From positions 124,001 to 188,000 of the forward strand of contig NZ_JAUOEM010000002.1 of assembly GCF_030540875.1 (NCBI RefSeq): a DNA stretch of 64,000 nucleotides, read 5' to 3'. The translations under genes were made by a program, and so were the position numbers. Below the pieces are notes generated by a model. The model worked only from the letters and a program-made list of their open reading frames with translations, ran no database searches and had not been told where the DNA came from. This DNA is from Flavivirga amylovorans (GTDB taxonomy: Bacteria; Bacteroidota; Bacteroidia; Flavobacteriales; Flavobacteriaceae). Below are positions 52,156-61,870 of this stretch, piece by piece; within the stretch, counting starts at the first letter, position 1, and every line of letters starts with the position of its first letter.

Positions 52156-52924
52156 ATGCTTTTATGTTAAATAGAGAGTCTATGGTAACAGATTCTATAT
52201 TTTGTTTCTGTAAAAATAGCAATAACTGTTCCAATACTGTAATTGTTTTTAAACTTGTATCGTGAAGCAAAATAACATCGCCTTTTGAAAGGTTTTTTGT
52301 AACGCGCTTAAATATCCTATCGGGGGTTCTTGATGTGGTATCTAAAGAGCGGACATTCCAGCCTATAGACTGCAATTGGGTTTCTTTTATGGCTCTTTTT
52401 ATTCTTGGGTTGGTAACACCAAAAGCCGGTCTGTATAATTGCATTGTAAAACCCATGATATTTTTTACAATGTCATTCGTTTTTCGTAATTCTCTAATGA
52501 CCTTTTTAGTTTTAAAAAAACCAAAATTATTAGCATGTGTATAGGTGTGATTACCAATAGTATGCCCCTGTTTTATAATCTCTTTGAATACATTCGGATA
52601 TGCTTCAATATGTTTGCCGACACAAAAAAAAGTCGCTTTGGCATTGTGTTTTTTTAAAAGCTCTAGAACTTTGGGTGTGAATTCTGGGTGTGGACCGTCA
52701 TCAAAAGTAATAGCGATTCTATTTTCTTTAATTGTTTTATTAGAATGAAGCGATTTAAGATGGTAATTCCATTTCACAAAAAAAGAACCGGCTGTGGTAA
52801 CCAAAAACCAAATAATAGCCAATATGATTAAAGGCCACAAGGACCATTTATAAAAGTAGCTTACAAATAGTAAAACAAGCGAGGCTATAACTGTAATTAT
52901 ATTTACTGATTTATAGTTTAGCAT
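52148..52924 (-). CDS. Polysaccharide-deacetylase (NodB-like) family protein
   Basis: 258 residues with an N-terminal membrane anchor (two short helices within about 8-50). The NodB domain shows the metal and catalytic residues ITFDDGPHPEF and GNHTYTHANN, then RPAFGVTN and LLHDT. It hydrolyses an amide or ester on an envelope substrate. Why it lies in a pigment cluster is unclear; it may act on the pigment precursor. Overlaps the KS-like gene by 7 bp. Confidence 0.88.
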   Translation of the reverse strand: MLNYKSVNIITVIASLVLLFVSYFYKWSLWPLIILAIIWFLVTTAGSFFVKWNYHLKSLHSNKTIKENRIAITFDDGPHPEFTPKVLELLKKHNAKATFFCVGKHIEAYPNVFKEIIKQGHTIGNHTYTHANNFGFFKTKKVIRELRKTNDIVKNIMGFTMQLYRPAFGVTNPRIKRAIKETQLQSIGWNVRSLDTTSRTPDRIFKRVTKNLSKGDVILLHDTSLKTITVLEQLLLFLQKQNIESVTIDSLFNIKAYA

Positions 52925-53979
52925 CTACGCAATAAAGTGAAGCTATGATTCTCTCCTCTATATTGATTGTAAAGTAAAATAGTTTTGTAATTTGAAACTT
53001 GAACAGTGTTAAGTTTTACCGCTTCTGGAAGTTTTTGAGTTTTCAAAATTTTGGATGCTAACCACATACCAAATGACGATGCCGTGTTAAATTCACCACA
53101 CAAATGTTTGTAATAAACTTGTTGTGTGTTTTCAAAAATTCCTGAACTTAATTCATTATAAAAACTGTCATGCGCAATATCCCCATTGTTTCCTAAAACC
53201 AAAAGGTCTATAGCTTCAATATTTAAGTTATTCTCTTTTAAGAATGTATTGGCAACATCGGTAATATTTGTATTTAATGTGTTGTATGTACTTATTGCTA
53301 CAATTTGAGCATAGCTAGAGTCTTGTTTAAGATTAGATAACACAAAGAAATTTGCACCTTCACTAAAAACAGCTCCCTCTGTTTTAGAATGCAATAAATC
53401 TGTGGAACTTACTTTTTCTTTTTTTATATGATTAACGAGCTTATGTAAGGAGCATGTATAATCTTCAATTTCATCAACACCTCCAACCAAAATAGTATTG
53501 GCTTCATTGTTTTCTAACATTAACTTCGCATCCAATACTGCAGATTCAAAAGAAATACTTGCATGTACATAGGTGAAATTATAACCTTTACATTGTAAAC
53601 CAAGTGCTATTTGTCCTCCAACAGTGTTGTGTGTAGATTGTATAAAAGATGTTGGTGTTAAAAACTGTTCATCATTATCTATAATGGCACTTAAAAATTT
53701 CTTAGAATCCCTAAGGCATCCCATTCCTGTTCCTGTAATGATAGCATCTACTGTGTCTAAATTAGCCTCATTTAAAGCTATTTTAGAAGCTACAACTCCC
53801 ATTTTAATCCCTTTTCCCATTCTACGGGAATTTGCGGGAGAAATATAGTCTTTGTAGTTTGGATCTACTGCTAAAATGATATGGTCTTCATAAGAAATAA
53901 TGTCATCTAAAAACGATGAATTATCAAACGTTTTTTGGGATGAAATGGAACCAACACTATTTATATAAACGGCTTTCAT
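52918..53979 (-). CDS. Ketosynthase-like protein without catalytic Cys (chain-length-factor-like)
   Basis: 353 residues of the FabF fold (thiolase-like). The active-site position that holds Cys in TACSS-type loops is Ser141 here (HASIS). The two catalytic His motifs are also replaced (LGNNGD, and GEFNTASS in place of GHT). It therefore cannot act as a ketosynthase by itself. It overlaps the complete KS gene by 4 bp, as in KS/chain-length-factor pairs of type II polyketide systems. Confidence 0.88.
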   Translation of the reverse strand: MKAVYINSVGSISSQKTFDNSSFLDDIISYEDHIILAVDPNYKDYISPANSRRMGKGIKMGVVASKIALNEANLDTVDAIITGTGMGCLRDSKKFLSAIIDNDEQFLTPTSFIQSTHNTVGGQIALGLQCKGYNFTYVHASISFESAVLDAKLMLENNEANTILVGGVDEIEDYTCSLHKLVNHIKKEKVSSTDLLHSKTEGAVFSEGANFFVLSNLKQDSSYAQIVAISTYNTLNTNITDVANTFLKENNLNIEAIDLLVLGNNGDIAHDSFYNELSSGIFENTQQVYYKHLCGEFNTASSFGMWLASKILKTQKLPEAVKLNTVQVSNYKTILLYNQYRGENHSFTLLRRC

Positions 53980-55178
53980 TGTTTTTTAGAAAAAATAATA
54001 GTTGAACAATTGCCTCCAAAGCCTAATGAGTTTGATAATACGGTATGCAATTCTTTTTCTTTAAGCTCCAATTGCGGGGTCATACTAAATTCTTTCATCG
54101 GAGTTTTAAAATTCAGATTGGGATAGACTACATTATTCTGAAGTGCCAAAACAGAATACACAGCTTCAATAGCTCCAGCTGCAGCCAGTGTATGTCCCGT
54201 ATATGCTTTTGTAGAACTAAAATCAGGAACACCTTCTTCAAAGACTCTTAAGATAGCTCTCCCTTCAGATAAATCATTATTTCCGGTTGCCGTGCCATGT
54301 GCATTAATATAATCAATATCACTTGAAGGTAGTTCGGCTACCTTTAACGCTTTTTGCATAGCTAGCGTTGCGCCATCTCCATTTTCAGATGATGCTGTTT
54401 GATGATAAGCATCATTGGCATTACCATAGCCTTTTACATAAGCTAAAACAGGTTTGTTTTCGGCTTGCACGACCTCATCAGACTCCAACACTAAAAAGGC
54501 AGCAGCTTCACCTAAATTTAATCCTTTTCTGTTTTCATCAAAAGGTGTATTGTATGTATCTGATAAAATCATTAAGGTTTTAAAACCATTTATAGTGAAT
54601 TTTGATAAACAGTCCGATCCTCCAACAATAACTCTGTCTAATTGTCCAGATTTTATTAATCTGGCGCCAAGCATAATCGAATTCGCAGCAGAAGAACAAG
54701 CTGTGCTTATTGTTGTTACTAAACTTTGTTCTATTCCTAATTGTTCTGCGATTTTTTGAGTAGAATGTCCTGCATGGTGCCCAGCTATATACTTTTGAGT
54801 TGCTTTGTTTTCAAAATAATCATAATAATATGCTTCGGTCTTATCCATTCCACCAACACTTGTTGCTGATATTAACCCAGTTTTATAAGTGTTTATATTA
54901 GAAATACCTGCGTTTTCAACAGCTTGTTTTGCTGCGATTGCACCTAGTAATGCCGTTCGGGAATAATTATTATCTGGTGTTAGACCAAGTTGTTGTTCTA
55001 ATTCTTGGTTTGTAAAAGCAATTTCGCCAACCATAATATGATCCCTATGAAGGGTTTTGATTTTTGAAATTCTTGAAATTCCAGTTTTACCTTCTATAAG
55101 TGACCTGTAATTCTCTTCTACATTGTTTCCAATAGAAGAAATAATTCCCATTCCGGTAATAGCTATGCCTTTACTCAT
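53976..55178 (-). CDS. Beta-ketoacyl-ACP synthase (FabF-like, KS alpha)
   Basis: 400 residues. The catalytic Cys161 is in ISTACSSAANS, with His in NAHGTATGNND and YTGHTLAAAG: complete triad. It condenses malonyl-ACP with the growing acyl chain. The pair with the next gene (CLF-like) probably builds the polyene. Normal length for the family. Confidence 0.95.
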   Translation of the reverse strand: MSKGIAITGMGIISSIGNNVEENYRSLIEGKTGISRISKIKTLHRDHIMVGEIAFTNQELEQQLGLTPDNNYSRTALLGAIAAKQAVENAGISNINTYKTGLISATSVGGMDKTEAYYYDYFENKATQKYIAGHHAGHSTQKIAEQLGIEQSLVTTISTACSSAANSIMLGARLIKSGQLDRVIVGGSDCLSKFTINGFKTLMILSDTYNTPFDENRKGLNLGEAAAFLVLESDEVVQAENKPVLAYVKGYGNANDAYHQTASSENGDGATLAMQKALKVAELPSSDIDYINAHGTATGNNDLSEGRAILRVFEEGVPDFSSTKAYTGHTLAAAGAIEAVYSVLALQNNVVYPNLNFKTPMKEFSMTPQLELKEKELHTVLSNSLGFGGNCSTIIFSKKQ

Positions 55179-55327
55179 ATTTTATCATTCCTGTGAAGAT
55201 AGGAAACTTATTAGAGGTTAAACAACAATCGATAACCATTTCTGAATTTGTGATGGTGTTTTTATGAACGATTTGACAACTTCTAGTTATATAGAGGTAC
55301 TGGCACTCGTAAAAATGATTAAATATT

Positions 55328-55585
55328 TTACTTTGTTCTATTCTCAAAAATATATTTAGCCATAACATCAATAGATTCAAAAATAGCACGTCCTTCTTTT
55401 GGATCTGTTAATTTAATACCATAATTTTTATCTAGCATGACAATAAGTTCTAATGCATCAATGGAATCTAAACCCAAACCATCTCCAAATAACATATCGT
55501 TGTCATCTATATCTTCTACTGCAATATCCTCAAGGTTTAGCTGCTCTACAATATTTTCTTTTAGTTCTTGTTTTAAATCGTCCAT
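55328..55585 (-). CDS. Acyl carrier protein
   Basis: 85 residues. The phosphopantetheine attachment site is Ser41 in GLGLDSIDALEL. Acidic four-helix ACP. It is dedicated to the pigment cluster, between the KS gene and a KS-like fragment gene. The 149-bp gap that follows toward the KS holds no convincing gene. Confidence 0.96.
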   Translation of the reverse strand: MDDLKQELKENIVEQLNLEDIAVEDIDDNDMLFGDGLGLDSIDALELIVMLDKNYGIKLTDPKEGRAIFESIDVMAKYIFENRTK

Positions 55586-55586
55586 A

Positions 55587-56204
55587 TTATGTATTATATA
55601 ATTTTAGTATATTTTCTTTATTATGTGTTGTTAATCCTTTTTTTGTAACCAAATATAAAAATGCTTCATAGTGATCTCCATCTAATTCAACCCAACCACA
55701 TAGCACCTTCTCTGTTTTATCTGTCGACAATAAACTATTGGTATAGTCCAACAAATGTTGTGCGTTAAAAGCGTCAAAGATAAAAAAACTATTTTCAGAA
55801 AACAGCTTGTATTTTATACTAATTTCTCCAATACAAATATTTGGTAATGTGTACACAAAAACAGCTGGGCTTGGAAAGTAATCATCTTTATCTTGAATGG
55901 ACTTTTGATGCTTTCTATCTGTATCGATGCTAGATGCTTTGTTTGAGAATACAATAGCGATATTATTTTCTTCTTCCTGGTTTAAATCTTCGTTTTTTAA
56001 TAAAACATCTGCAGCTAAAAATGCCAATTTGCTTAAAGCATCCATTTTAAAAAATTTCGTATAATCTGTTTCAAAAGATTTATACGCTGCTTTTATAAAT
56101 TCTAAAAAATCATTGTTTTCGTCATTATAAATCACGGAACCATTTAAGGATACCGTATTGTTTTTAATGCTGCAAAAAGAAGTTATATGATATTTAGAAT
56201 TCAT
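55587..56204 (-). CDS. Truncated ketosynthase-like protein (N-terminal KS domain)
   Basis: 205 residues. The region IVFSNKASSIDTDRK and FPSPAVFVYTLPNICIGEISI resemble the first half of a beta-ketoacyl synthase, but no Cys/His active site is present. One bp separates it from the ACP gene. Similar short KS-like proteins are seen in pigment clusters, where they may stabilise or gate the KS complex. Confidence 0.75.
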   Translation of the reverse strand: MNSKYHITSFCSIKNNTVSLNGSVIYNDENNDFLEFIKAAYKSFETDYTKFFKMDALSKLAFLAADVLLKNEDLNQEEENNIAIVFSNKASSIDTDRKHQKSIQDKDDYFPSPAVFVYTLPNICIGEISIKYKLFSENSFFIFDAFNAQHLLDYTNSLLSTDKTEKVLCGWVELDGDHYEAFLYLVTKKGLTTHNKENILKLYNT

Positions 56205-56210
56205 AGTCTA

Positions 56211-57272
56211 TTACTTTTTTTTGCAAACGAACATCGTATGATATTCTCCAATACTAATATCTTCTTTAATTACAAGTCCGGCTTTATCAATTAATTTTAA
56301 AAACACTTCCGCTGGATACATTTTGCTATTTCCATTTGCTAATACAGTAAAGTAAAGAGAGGTTGCTTCTAAAATAAATTTAGCATTATCAAATCTCTGT
56401 CTGTCTGTAAACGTCTCCATTATCAACAGTTCGGTATTATCGTCCATGGAGGCAACACAAGTTGTTAATACCTTAAGAATTTCTTCTTCAGAGAAACAAT
56501 CTAAAAATTGGCACATCCATATAACGTCTGCTCCATTTGGAATTTGAGGATTGTCTTTTAACCAATCTATCGCATAACTGGAAACTCTTTTTTCAAAGCC
56601 TTCTTTTTTAATATTGTCGAGTGCTATATTTATTTGCCCAGGTAAATCAATTATTTTTACGGATACATCTTGATTATAGTGACAACAGCTTATTGCAAAT
56701 TTCCCTGTGTTAGCACCAATATCGAATATGGTATTTGGGTTACTTCTAAAAGCTAATTTTAAAGCATCATTAAATATTCCATCAGAATAATGATGATCAA
56801 ATTCAAACCAAGATTTTTGAATTTCGGGTGTTAATTGAGATAACCCTTCATAAACCGTGTTCCAACTACCAAGTTCTTTTAAGCCTTCTGGCTTTCCGGT
56901 TTTTATAGATTCATTTAAATGGAATAAGCCTTTATAACAAACATCATTTGTAAAGTTTATATTAACGTTTACAGTCTCATGATAATTTAAAAAATAACCC
57001 GTAGTGGTTAATTGATAATTACCTGTGTCGTCTTTACTAACAATACCAGAACTTTCGGCTATTTCTAATAAAACACCTATGCCATAAGGACTAACAGATA
57101 GTTCTTTTGACATGGTATCTATTGTAATGCCTCCTTTTTTCCTTTTATCAAAAATCAAGCTAAGAACACCTAGCTTTCTTAATGAAACTGTAGCTTGAAA
57201 TACAAAAGGAGCAAAAGCAATTTTTTGTGCTTCTTGAATAGCGTCAATAGCTCTTAACGTAGTATTTTCCAT
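56211..57272 (-). CDS. SAM-dependent O-methyltransferase
   Basis: 353 residues. N-terminal winged-helix dimerisation domain (about 20-100) and C-terminal Rossmann domain with the SAM motif FDIGANTGKFAISC. It resembles family-2 O-methyltransferases acting on aromatic or polyketide hydroxyls; it may methylate the aryl ring of the pigment. Adjacent to KS genes on both sides. Confidence 0.9.
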   Translation of the reverse strand: MENTTLRAIDAIQEAQKIAFAPFVFQATVSLRKLGVLSLIFDKRKKGGITIDTMSKELSVSPYGIGVLLEIAESSGIVSKDDTGNYQLTTTGYFLNYHETVNVNINFTNDVCYKGLFHLNESIKTGKPEGLKELGSWNTVYEGLSQLTPEIQKSWFEFDHHYSDGIFNDALKLAFRSNPNTIFDIGANTGKFAISCCHYNQDVSVKIIDLPGQINIALDNIKKEGFEKRVSSYAIDWLKDNPQIPNGADVIWMCQFLDCFSEEEILKVLTTCVASMDDNTELLIMETFTDRQRFDNAKFILEATSLYFTVLANGNSKMYPAEVFLKLIDKAGLVIKEDISIGEYHTMFVCKKK

Positions 57273-57274
57273 AA

Positions 57275-58432
57275 TTAATTTTTATCTTTTTTTACTTTTT
57301 TAAATATTACTGCTGTATTACTGCCACCAAAACCTGACGCTGTTTTAAGAAAAAAGTTCATTTTTTTAGGGGTTATTTTTGTAATGATATTTATTGGCTG
57401 TGTAACACCTAATGTTTCAAAACCTAAAGAAGGGTATAAGGTGTTATTATAGAGTGAATGCATTCCAACAATAGTTTCTAATAAACCGGAAGCTCCCAAA
57501 GTATGCCCGAAATAACCTTTTAAACTATTTATAGGAACATCTTGAAGGCCTAATCTATTGAAGGCAATGGCTTCCATCTCATCATTATATGGTGTCGCTG
57601 TTCCATGAGCAGAAATATAATCGATACTCTCATGCGATATATTTGCTTCTTTTAGGGCTGATGTTATGCTTCTAAATAGCCCTTCTCCAGTTCGTGAAGG
57701 TCCAGAAATGTGATTGGCATCGTTACAAGAACCTTCACCTAAAATGGTTACAGCTTCTTTTGCCAGACTTATTTTATTATTAGTTACCAACATACTTGCA
57801 GCAACTTCGCCAATATTAATCCCAGAGCGATTTTTGCAGTAGGGTTTACAAGGAGCGTTACTTAATGCCTGAAATGAATTGAATCCAGACAAAATAAATT
57901 CTGTAACGATATCGCCACTCACAATAAATACATGATCGTAAACACCCTGATTGATATAACGTTTTGCAACAGCAACTGCTAAAACCCCAGAAACACAAGC
58001 ATTAGAAATAACAATAGCATCGTTTTTAAATCCAAAAAAATCTTTTATTTTTTTTCCTAAAACACTTAAATAAGCACGTTCTTTAGGGAATTTACTGTTT
58101 TTATCTAAAACATCAATATTACCTTTTGTAGTCGAAATAATTAAACCAACATTTTTGTTTAAAGGAATTTTAGACGATTGAATCACATTATTTAACGATG
58201 TTATCATCATCTGTTCTAAGCGAGTAAAATGGTCTTTATCTTTTAAATATTCAAAACGCTCACTTAATGCCTTTGTATTTATTATTGATGAATAAAAAGG
58301 TTGAGGTAATAGATTTTTATCGTCAATCAACTGTAACCCGGAAACTTGATTATGAATATTATCCACAACAGTTTCGCTATCAAATCCAAGTGATGAGACT
58401 ATATTATTATATGATAGGTAAACTTCAGTCAT
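57275..58432 (-). CDS. Beta-ketoacyl-ACP synthase II-like protein
   Basis: 385 residues. The active site is Cys in ISNACVSGVLA, with His in SAHGTATPYND and KGYFGHTLGASG. It is active-site complete and distinct from the pair at 52918/53976. It may perform starter-unit or a specific elongation step. The 8-bp overlap with the thioesterase gene shows co-transcription. Confidence 0.92.
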   Translation of the reverse strand: MTEVYLSYNNIVSSLGFDSETVVDNIHNQVSGLQLIDDKNLLPQPFYSSIINTKALSERFEYLKDKDHFTRLEQMMITSLNNVIQSSKIPLNKNVGLIISTTKGNIDVLDKNSKFPKERAYLSVLGKKIKDFFGFKNDAIVISNACVSGVLAVAVAKRYINQGVYDHVFIVSGDIVTEFILSGFNSFQALSNAPCKPYCKNRSGINIGEVAASMLVTNNKISLAKEAVTILGEGSCNDANHISGPSRTGEGLFRSITSALKEANISHESIDYISAHGTATPYNDEMEAIAFNRLGLQDVPINSLKGYFGHTLGASGLLETIVGMHSLYNNTLYPSLGFETLGVTQPINIITKITPKKMNFFLKTASGFGGSNTAVIFKKVKKDKN

Positions 58433-58868
58433 CTAAAAGGCCTACTTTTTCTTTCCATTTCTTGAAAAACTCTGGAATTGTTAAAGATAATTCCCCTTGA
58501 CCTGTATGATCTACAAAAACCTGAACTGTTTCACCAGTGCAAACAAGTTGATCTTCTTGATTAAAAATTTCATATCTAAAAATCATTTTTGCAGCACGAC
58601 TGTCTACATATATTGTTTTTATTGTGGCAACATCTCCATAACGCAATGGTAATTTATGCTCGCTACTTGATTTAACAATTGGTGTTGCATAACCAAAATC
58701 TTTTTGATTTAAATATGAAATACCATGATGTCTGCCAAAAGCTTCTCTTCCATCTTCGAAATACTGTATATAGTTACCATGCCAAACAATTCCTAAAGGA
58801 TCTGTTTCAACAAACCGAACCCTGACCTTGCTGATGAAACTAATTTCTTTATTGCTTTTAGACTGCAT
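58425..58868 (-). CDS. Hot-dog acyl-CoA/ACP thioesterase
   Basis: 147 residues from MQSKSNKEISF. The catalytic loop ETDPLGIVWHGNY is the 4-hydroxybenzoyl-CoA thioesterase type, with Asp as the likely base. It would release or edit acyl thioesters during pigment synthesis. Longer starts at 58880 or 58895 would overlap more of the ABC permease end. Confidence 0.88.
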   Translation of the reverse strand: MQSKSNKEISFISKVRVRFVETDPLGIVWHGNYIQYFEDGREAFGRHHGISYLNQKDFGYATPIVKSSSEHKLPLRYGDVATIKTIYVDSRAAKMIFRYEIFNQEDQLVCTGETVQVFVDHTGQGELSLTIPEFFKKWKEKVGLLDD

Positions 58869-60129
58869 TTTTCTTTTCATTATAAACGATAGCAATTAAG
58901 GTTGTGATGATAAAAAACAAAAATAGTAATGTTATTTCTGGAACGATCTCCAAAAGACTAGAATTCCTCAGAAAGACATCATAAAATGCATTTAACCCCC
59001 AATTCATAGGAGAAATCTTAGATAGTGTTTGCATAAATTCTGGCATAATAAACACTGGAACCCAAACACCACCCAAAGCAGCCAAAATAACTACAAAAGT
59101 TGCTCCAAATGGAGCAGATTGTTCTTGCGTTTTGGCTATGGTTCCCAAAAGCAGACCTAGCCCAATAGCTGCTAAACCAGCAAAAATAGCAACTAAAAAT
59201 AAAAGAGAAAATTTACCAGAAACATTTAATGTTGGTAATCCTATGGCTGGGAATAAATAAATCCCAATAAGTAACATCAACACAAACTGAATTAAGCAAA
59301 CTATTAAATAGATGACGGTTTTTCCTCCAAGTACTGTTAAATAAGATACTGGATTTGTTCTTAACCGTACAAAAGTACCTTGGCTTTTTTCTTTTACAAT
59401 ATTAATTGATAATGGTACAATAATAAAGAATATGGCAAAAAGCGTCCAAGCAGGAACATTATGTTGAACAGAGTTTGGAATAATATTTTCATCTTTGTTT
59501 TTTGGCAGTATTTCTTTAAAACTTATAAAGTTTTCTGTTTCAAAAACGATTTCCGAAGGATCATCTGTTATCTGTTTTTGAAATGCATTGTAAATAGATT
59601 GGGTTTCTATTTTAGAAATCATTTTATCCACCTCATTTTTCACTGAGTTTTTAAAAGAGAACTGTGTTGCAGGATCAAAATATAACTTGACTTCTTTTGC
59701 TGTGAAAATTTCTTTTGGTTGATTTTCTACTTCATCTTCATCTAAACCAAATCTATCTAAAATGCCTTCAACATTTTGGTTTATTTTTTTTTCCAGATCT
59801 GAAGATAAGTTTTCAGGAATTACGATAGCTAATTGGTTTTTTCCTTTAAAAACCAAGTTCTTGGCATCTTCTTCAATAGCAATTTTAATAACTTCAAATA
59901 TATTGGATTCTTTTAGTCCTTTAATGATGGTTTCAGAAACAGACCCTTTATCATTATCTACTAACAGTATAGGTATTTTAGTTTCACTTACACTTTTAAA
60001 TGTGCTATCTTGAATTATGGTAATAGTAACTATTAACACTAAAGGCATAATGAATAATATGGCAATCCCACCAATATCTCTGGTAAGTAATAAAAACTCT
60101 TTATATGTAGATGCTAGTAGTTTACGCAT
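58858..60129 (-). CDS. ABC-2 type transporter permease
   Basis: 423 residues. One N-terminal helix (about 18-36), a large periplasmic domain (about 45-210) and five C-terminal helices, as in ABC-2 exporters with LFIMPLVLIV and PVSYLTVLGGK. Together with the ATPase at 60122 it would export a lipid-like cluster product. The two genes overlap by 8 bp. Confidence 0.9.
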   Translation of the reverse strand: MRKLLASTYKEFLLLTRDIGGIAILFIMPLVLIVTITIIQDSTFKSVSETKIPILLVDNDKGSVSETIIKGLKESNIFEVIKIAIEEDAKNLVFKGKNQLAIVIPENLSSDLEKKINQNVEGILDRFGLDEDEVENQPKEIFTAKEVKLYFDPATQFSFKNSVKNEVDKMISKIETQSIYNAFQKQITDDPSEIVFETENFISFKEILPKNKDENIIPNSVQHNVPAWTLFAIFFIIVPLSINIVKEKSQGTFVRLRTNPVSYLTVLGGKTVIYLIVCLIQFVLMLLIGIYLFPAIGLPTLNVSGKFSLLFLVAIFAGLAAIGLGLLLGTIAKTQEQSAPFGATFVVILAALGGVWVPVFIMPEFMQTLSKISPMNWGLNAFYDVFLRNSSLLEIVPEITLLFLFFIITTLIAIVYNEKKNAV

Positions 60130-60865
60130 GATCTCTTAAGGCATGTCCAGTTAGAGCTAAAAATACATCTTCAAGGTTATTGGCATTTTTTTGATCGCTA
60201 ATTAAGCTTTTTGGGGGGCCTTGGGTTATTATTCTTCCATGATCTATTATAGCTACCTTAGTACAAAAGGCTTCGGCTTCATTTAGATGATGTGATGTAT
60301 AAATTATAGTCGTTCCTTTTTCGTTAAGTTCTTTTAAATAATTTATGATGACATTTTTGGATTGCACATCGACTCCTACTGTTGGTTCATCCAAAAACAA
60401 CACTTTTGGATTGTGTAGAATACTTGCAATTAAATTTATTCGACGTTTCATCCCACCAGAAAAGGTATTTATTTTTTTATTTGAGAATTGCGATAATCCT
60501 AGAGTTTGTAATGCTGCTTTTATTTTTAATTTTAACTTGTTTCCTTTTAAACCATACATGCTTCCAAAATACATAAGGTTTTCAAAAGCGGTTAAAGTTG
60601 GATATAAAGCATATTCTTGAGGTACTATACCTATAAGCTGTTTTAATTGATTTTTGTTTTTTTTATAAGTAAGACCATTAATAACAAATGAGCCTGAAGT
60701 TGGTTTAATTAACGAGCATAAGAGCGAGATCAATGTTGTTTTTCCTGCGCCATTTGGACCTAACAGCCCAAAAATGTCCTTTTCAGAAATACACAAGTCT
60801 AAATCGGACACTGAAAATATATCTGTTCCTTTATACTTTTTAGATAATTGTTTAATCTCAATCAT
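60122..60865 (-). CDS. ABC transporter ATP-binding protein
   Basis: 247 residues. Walker A GPNGAGKTT (36-43), signature FSGGMKRR, Walker B VLFLDEPTVGVD and the switch His in YTSHH. It powers the permease at 58858. Complete and typical of ABC-2 exporters such as drug or lipid efflux pumps. Confidence 0.96.
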   Translation of the reverse strand: MIEIKQLSKKYKGTDIFSVSDLDLCISEKDIFGLLGPNGAGKTTLISLLCSLIKPTSGSFVINGLTYKKNKNQLKQLIGIVPQEYALYPTLTAFENLMYFGSMYGLKGNKLKLKIKAALQTLGLSQFSNKKINTFSGGMKRRINLIASILHNPKVLFLDEPTVGVDVQSKNVIINYLKELNEKGTTIIYTSHHLNEAEAFCTKVAIIDHGRIITQGPPKSLISDQKNANNLEDVFLALTGHALRDHA

Positions 60866-60874
60866 GTGTCATTC

Positions 60875-61870
60875 TTATATGGCCTTTTTTAATTCTTTAA
60901 AGAAGGTTTCTTCCTTGTCTGCAATGGCTTCTAATTGTGATGCCGCATGATTATAAGCATCATCTTTCGCACTCCTGCTTTTATAAATACGAGAGGCATC
61001 TAAAGCAAAATCCCTCCATAAATCACCAATAACTGTCATTTCTTTGGATAATTCTGCCAATTTGTTATTATTTAGTATTTTACTGGACTCTTGTAAAAAG
61101 GCTGCATAAATATATCTAAATCCACCACCTCCCGTTCCAATTTCTTCTTGCATTCTAACAATTTGTCCTAAATAATGATTAGCTACTTTAATGCCTTTTT
61201 TCTTAGGCCATTTACGTATTAATTTTGCTGTATACCTTATGCCTTTAACACCTATAATTGGCATTGGTGCAAGCATATCTCTACAAGTATTTTTTATTCC
61301 TTTAATAATAGCCTCTTTTATATTTAGCTCTTTAGGAAAACCTACGGGATAATACATGTGTCCATTTGGAGCAAAAGCACCTTTAGCAAAACGAACTTTT
61401 TCTAATTCTTTACTGGTTAAAGTCGTAACTGTTTCCATAACGGGATCACTAATTAAATAGTTTCCATCTTGTTTGCCATATACAATTAAATTATGTGCAT
61501 TAAAATGAAAACGATATTCGTCTGGAAAATATACTAAATTATAAACGCCAACTTGAAGACCAACGGGATTGTTTTTTTCTAAATTTTCATCTAATACTGC
61601 CTCAGCATCCTGTGGCTTTTTAAATTTTTCTTTTTTAATTTTTATTCCTACGCGTTTAGCAAATCGTTTAAAAATTTGACCTGGCATTGTTCTGTATGAT
61701 ATTGCTGGGGCATGATTTACTTTTAAGAAAGGGATATAACAAAACATTAAGCCAGAGCCTATACCAAATACCATAGGTTCACTTACATCAAAGCCATTAT
61801 ACTTCATCAAATTTGAAACGACCCCATTTTCACAATGTGCAGTTTGGTGATGAGTAAAATTAATTTCCAT
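60875..61870 (-). CDS. BtrH-like N-terminal domain protein, putative ACP-dependent acyltransferase
   Basis: 331 residues from the ATG at 61870; the upstream TTG at 61876 is less likely. The BtrH N-terminal domain has the Cys nucleophile in HQTAHCENG (Cys13), a His in FNAHNLIVYG and an Asp in LISDPV, the likely triad. BtrH transfers an acyl group from an ACP to an amine in butirosin synthesis. Here it may join the ACP-bound polyene to the alcohol part, the ester step of flexirubin. That is an inference from family and context. Confidence 0.85.
   Translation of the reverse strand: MEINFTHHQTAHCENGVVSNLMKYNGFDVSEPMVFGIGSGLMFCYIPFLKVNHAPAISYRTMPGQIFKRFAKRVGIKIKKEKFKKPQDAEAVLDENLEKNNPVGLQVGVYNLVYFPDEYRFHFNAHNLIVYGKQDGNYLISDPVMETVTTLTSKELEKVRFAKGAFAPNGHMYYPVGFPKELNIKEAIIKGIKNTCRDMLAPMPIIGVKGIRYTAKLIRKWPKKKGIKVANHYLGQIVRMQEEIGTGGGGFRYIYAAFLQESSKILNNNKLAELSKEMTVIGDLWRDFALDASRIYKSRSAKDDAYNHAASQLEAIADKEETFFKELKKAI

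Noticed and set aside
55171-55389. 72-codon open frame between the ACP and ketosynthase genes
   Set aside because: Most of its N-terminal third overlaps the ACP in another frame, and the product has no protein-like features.
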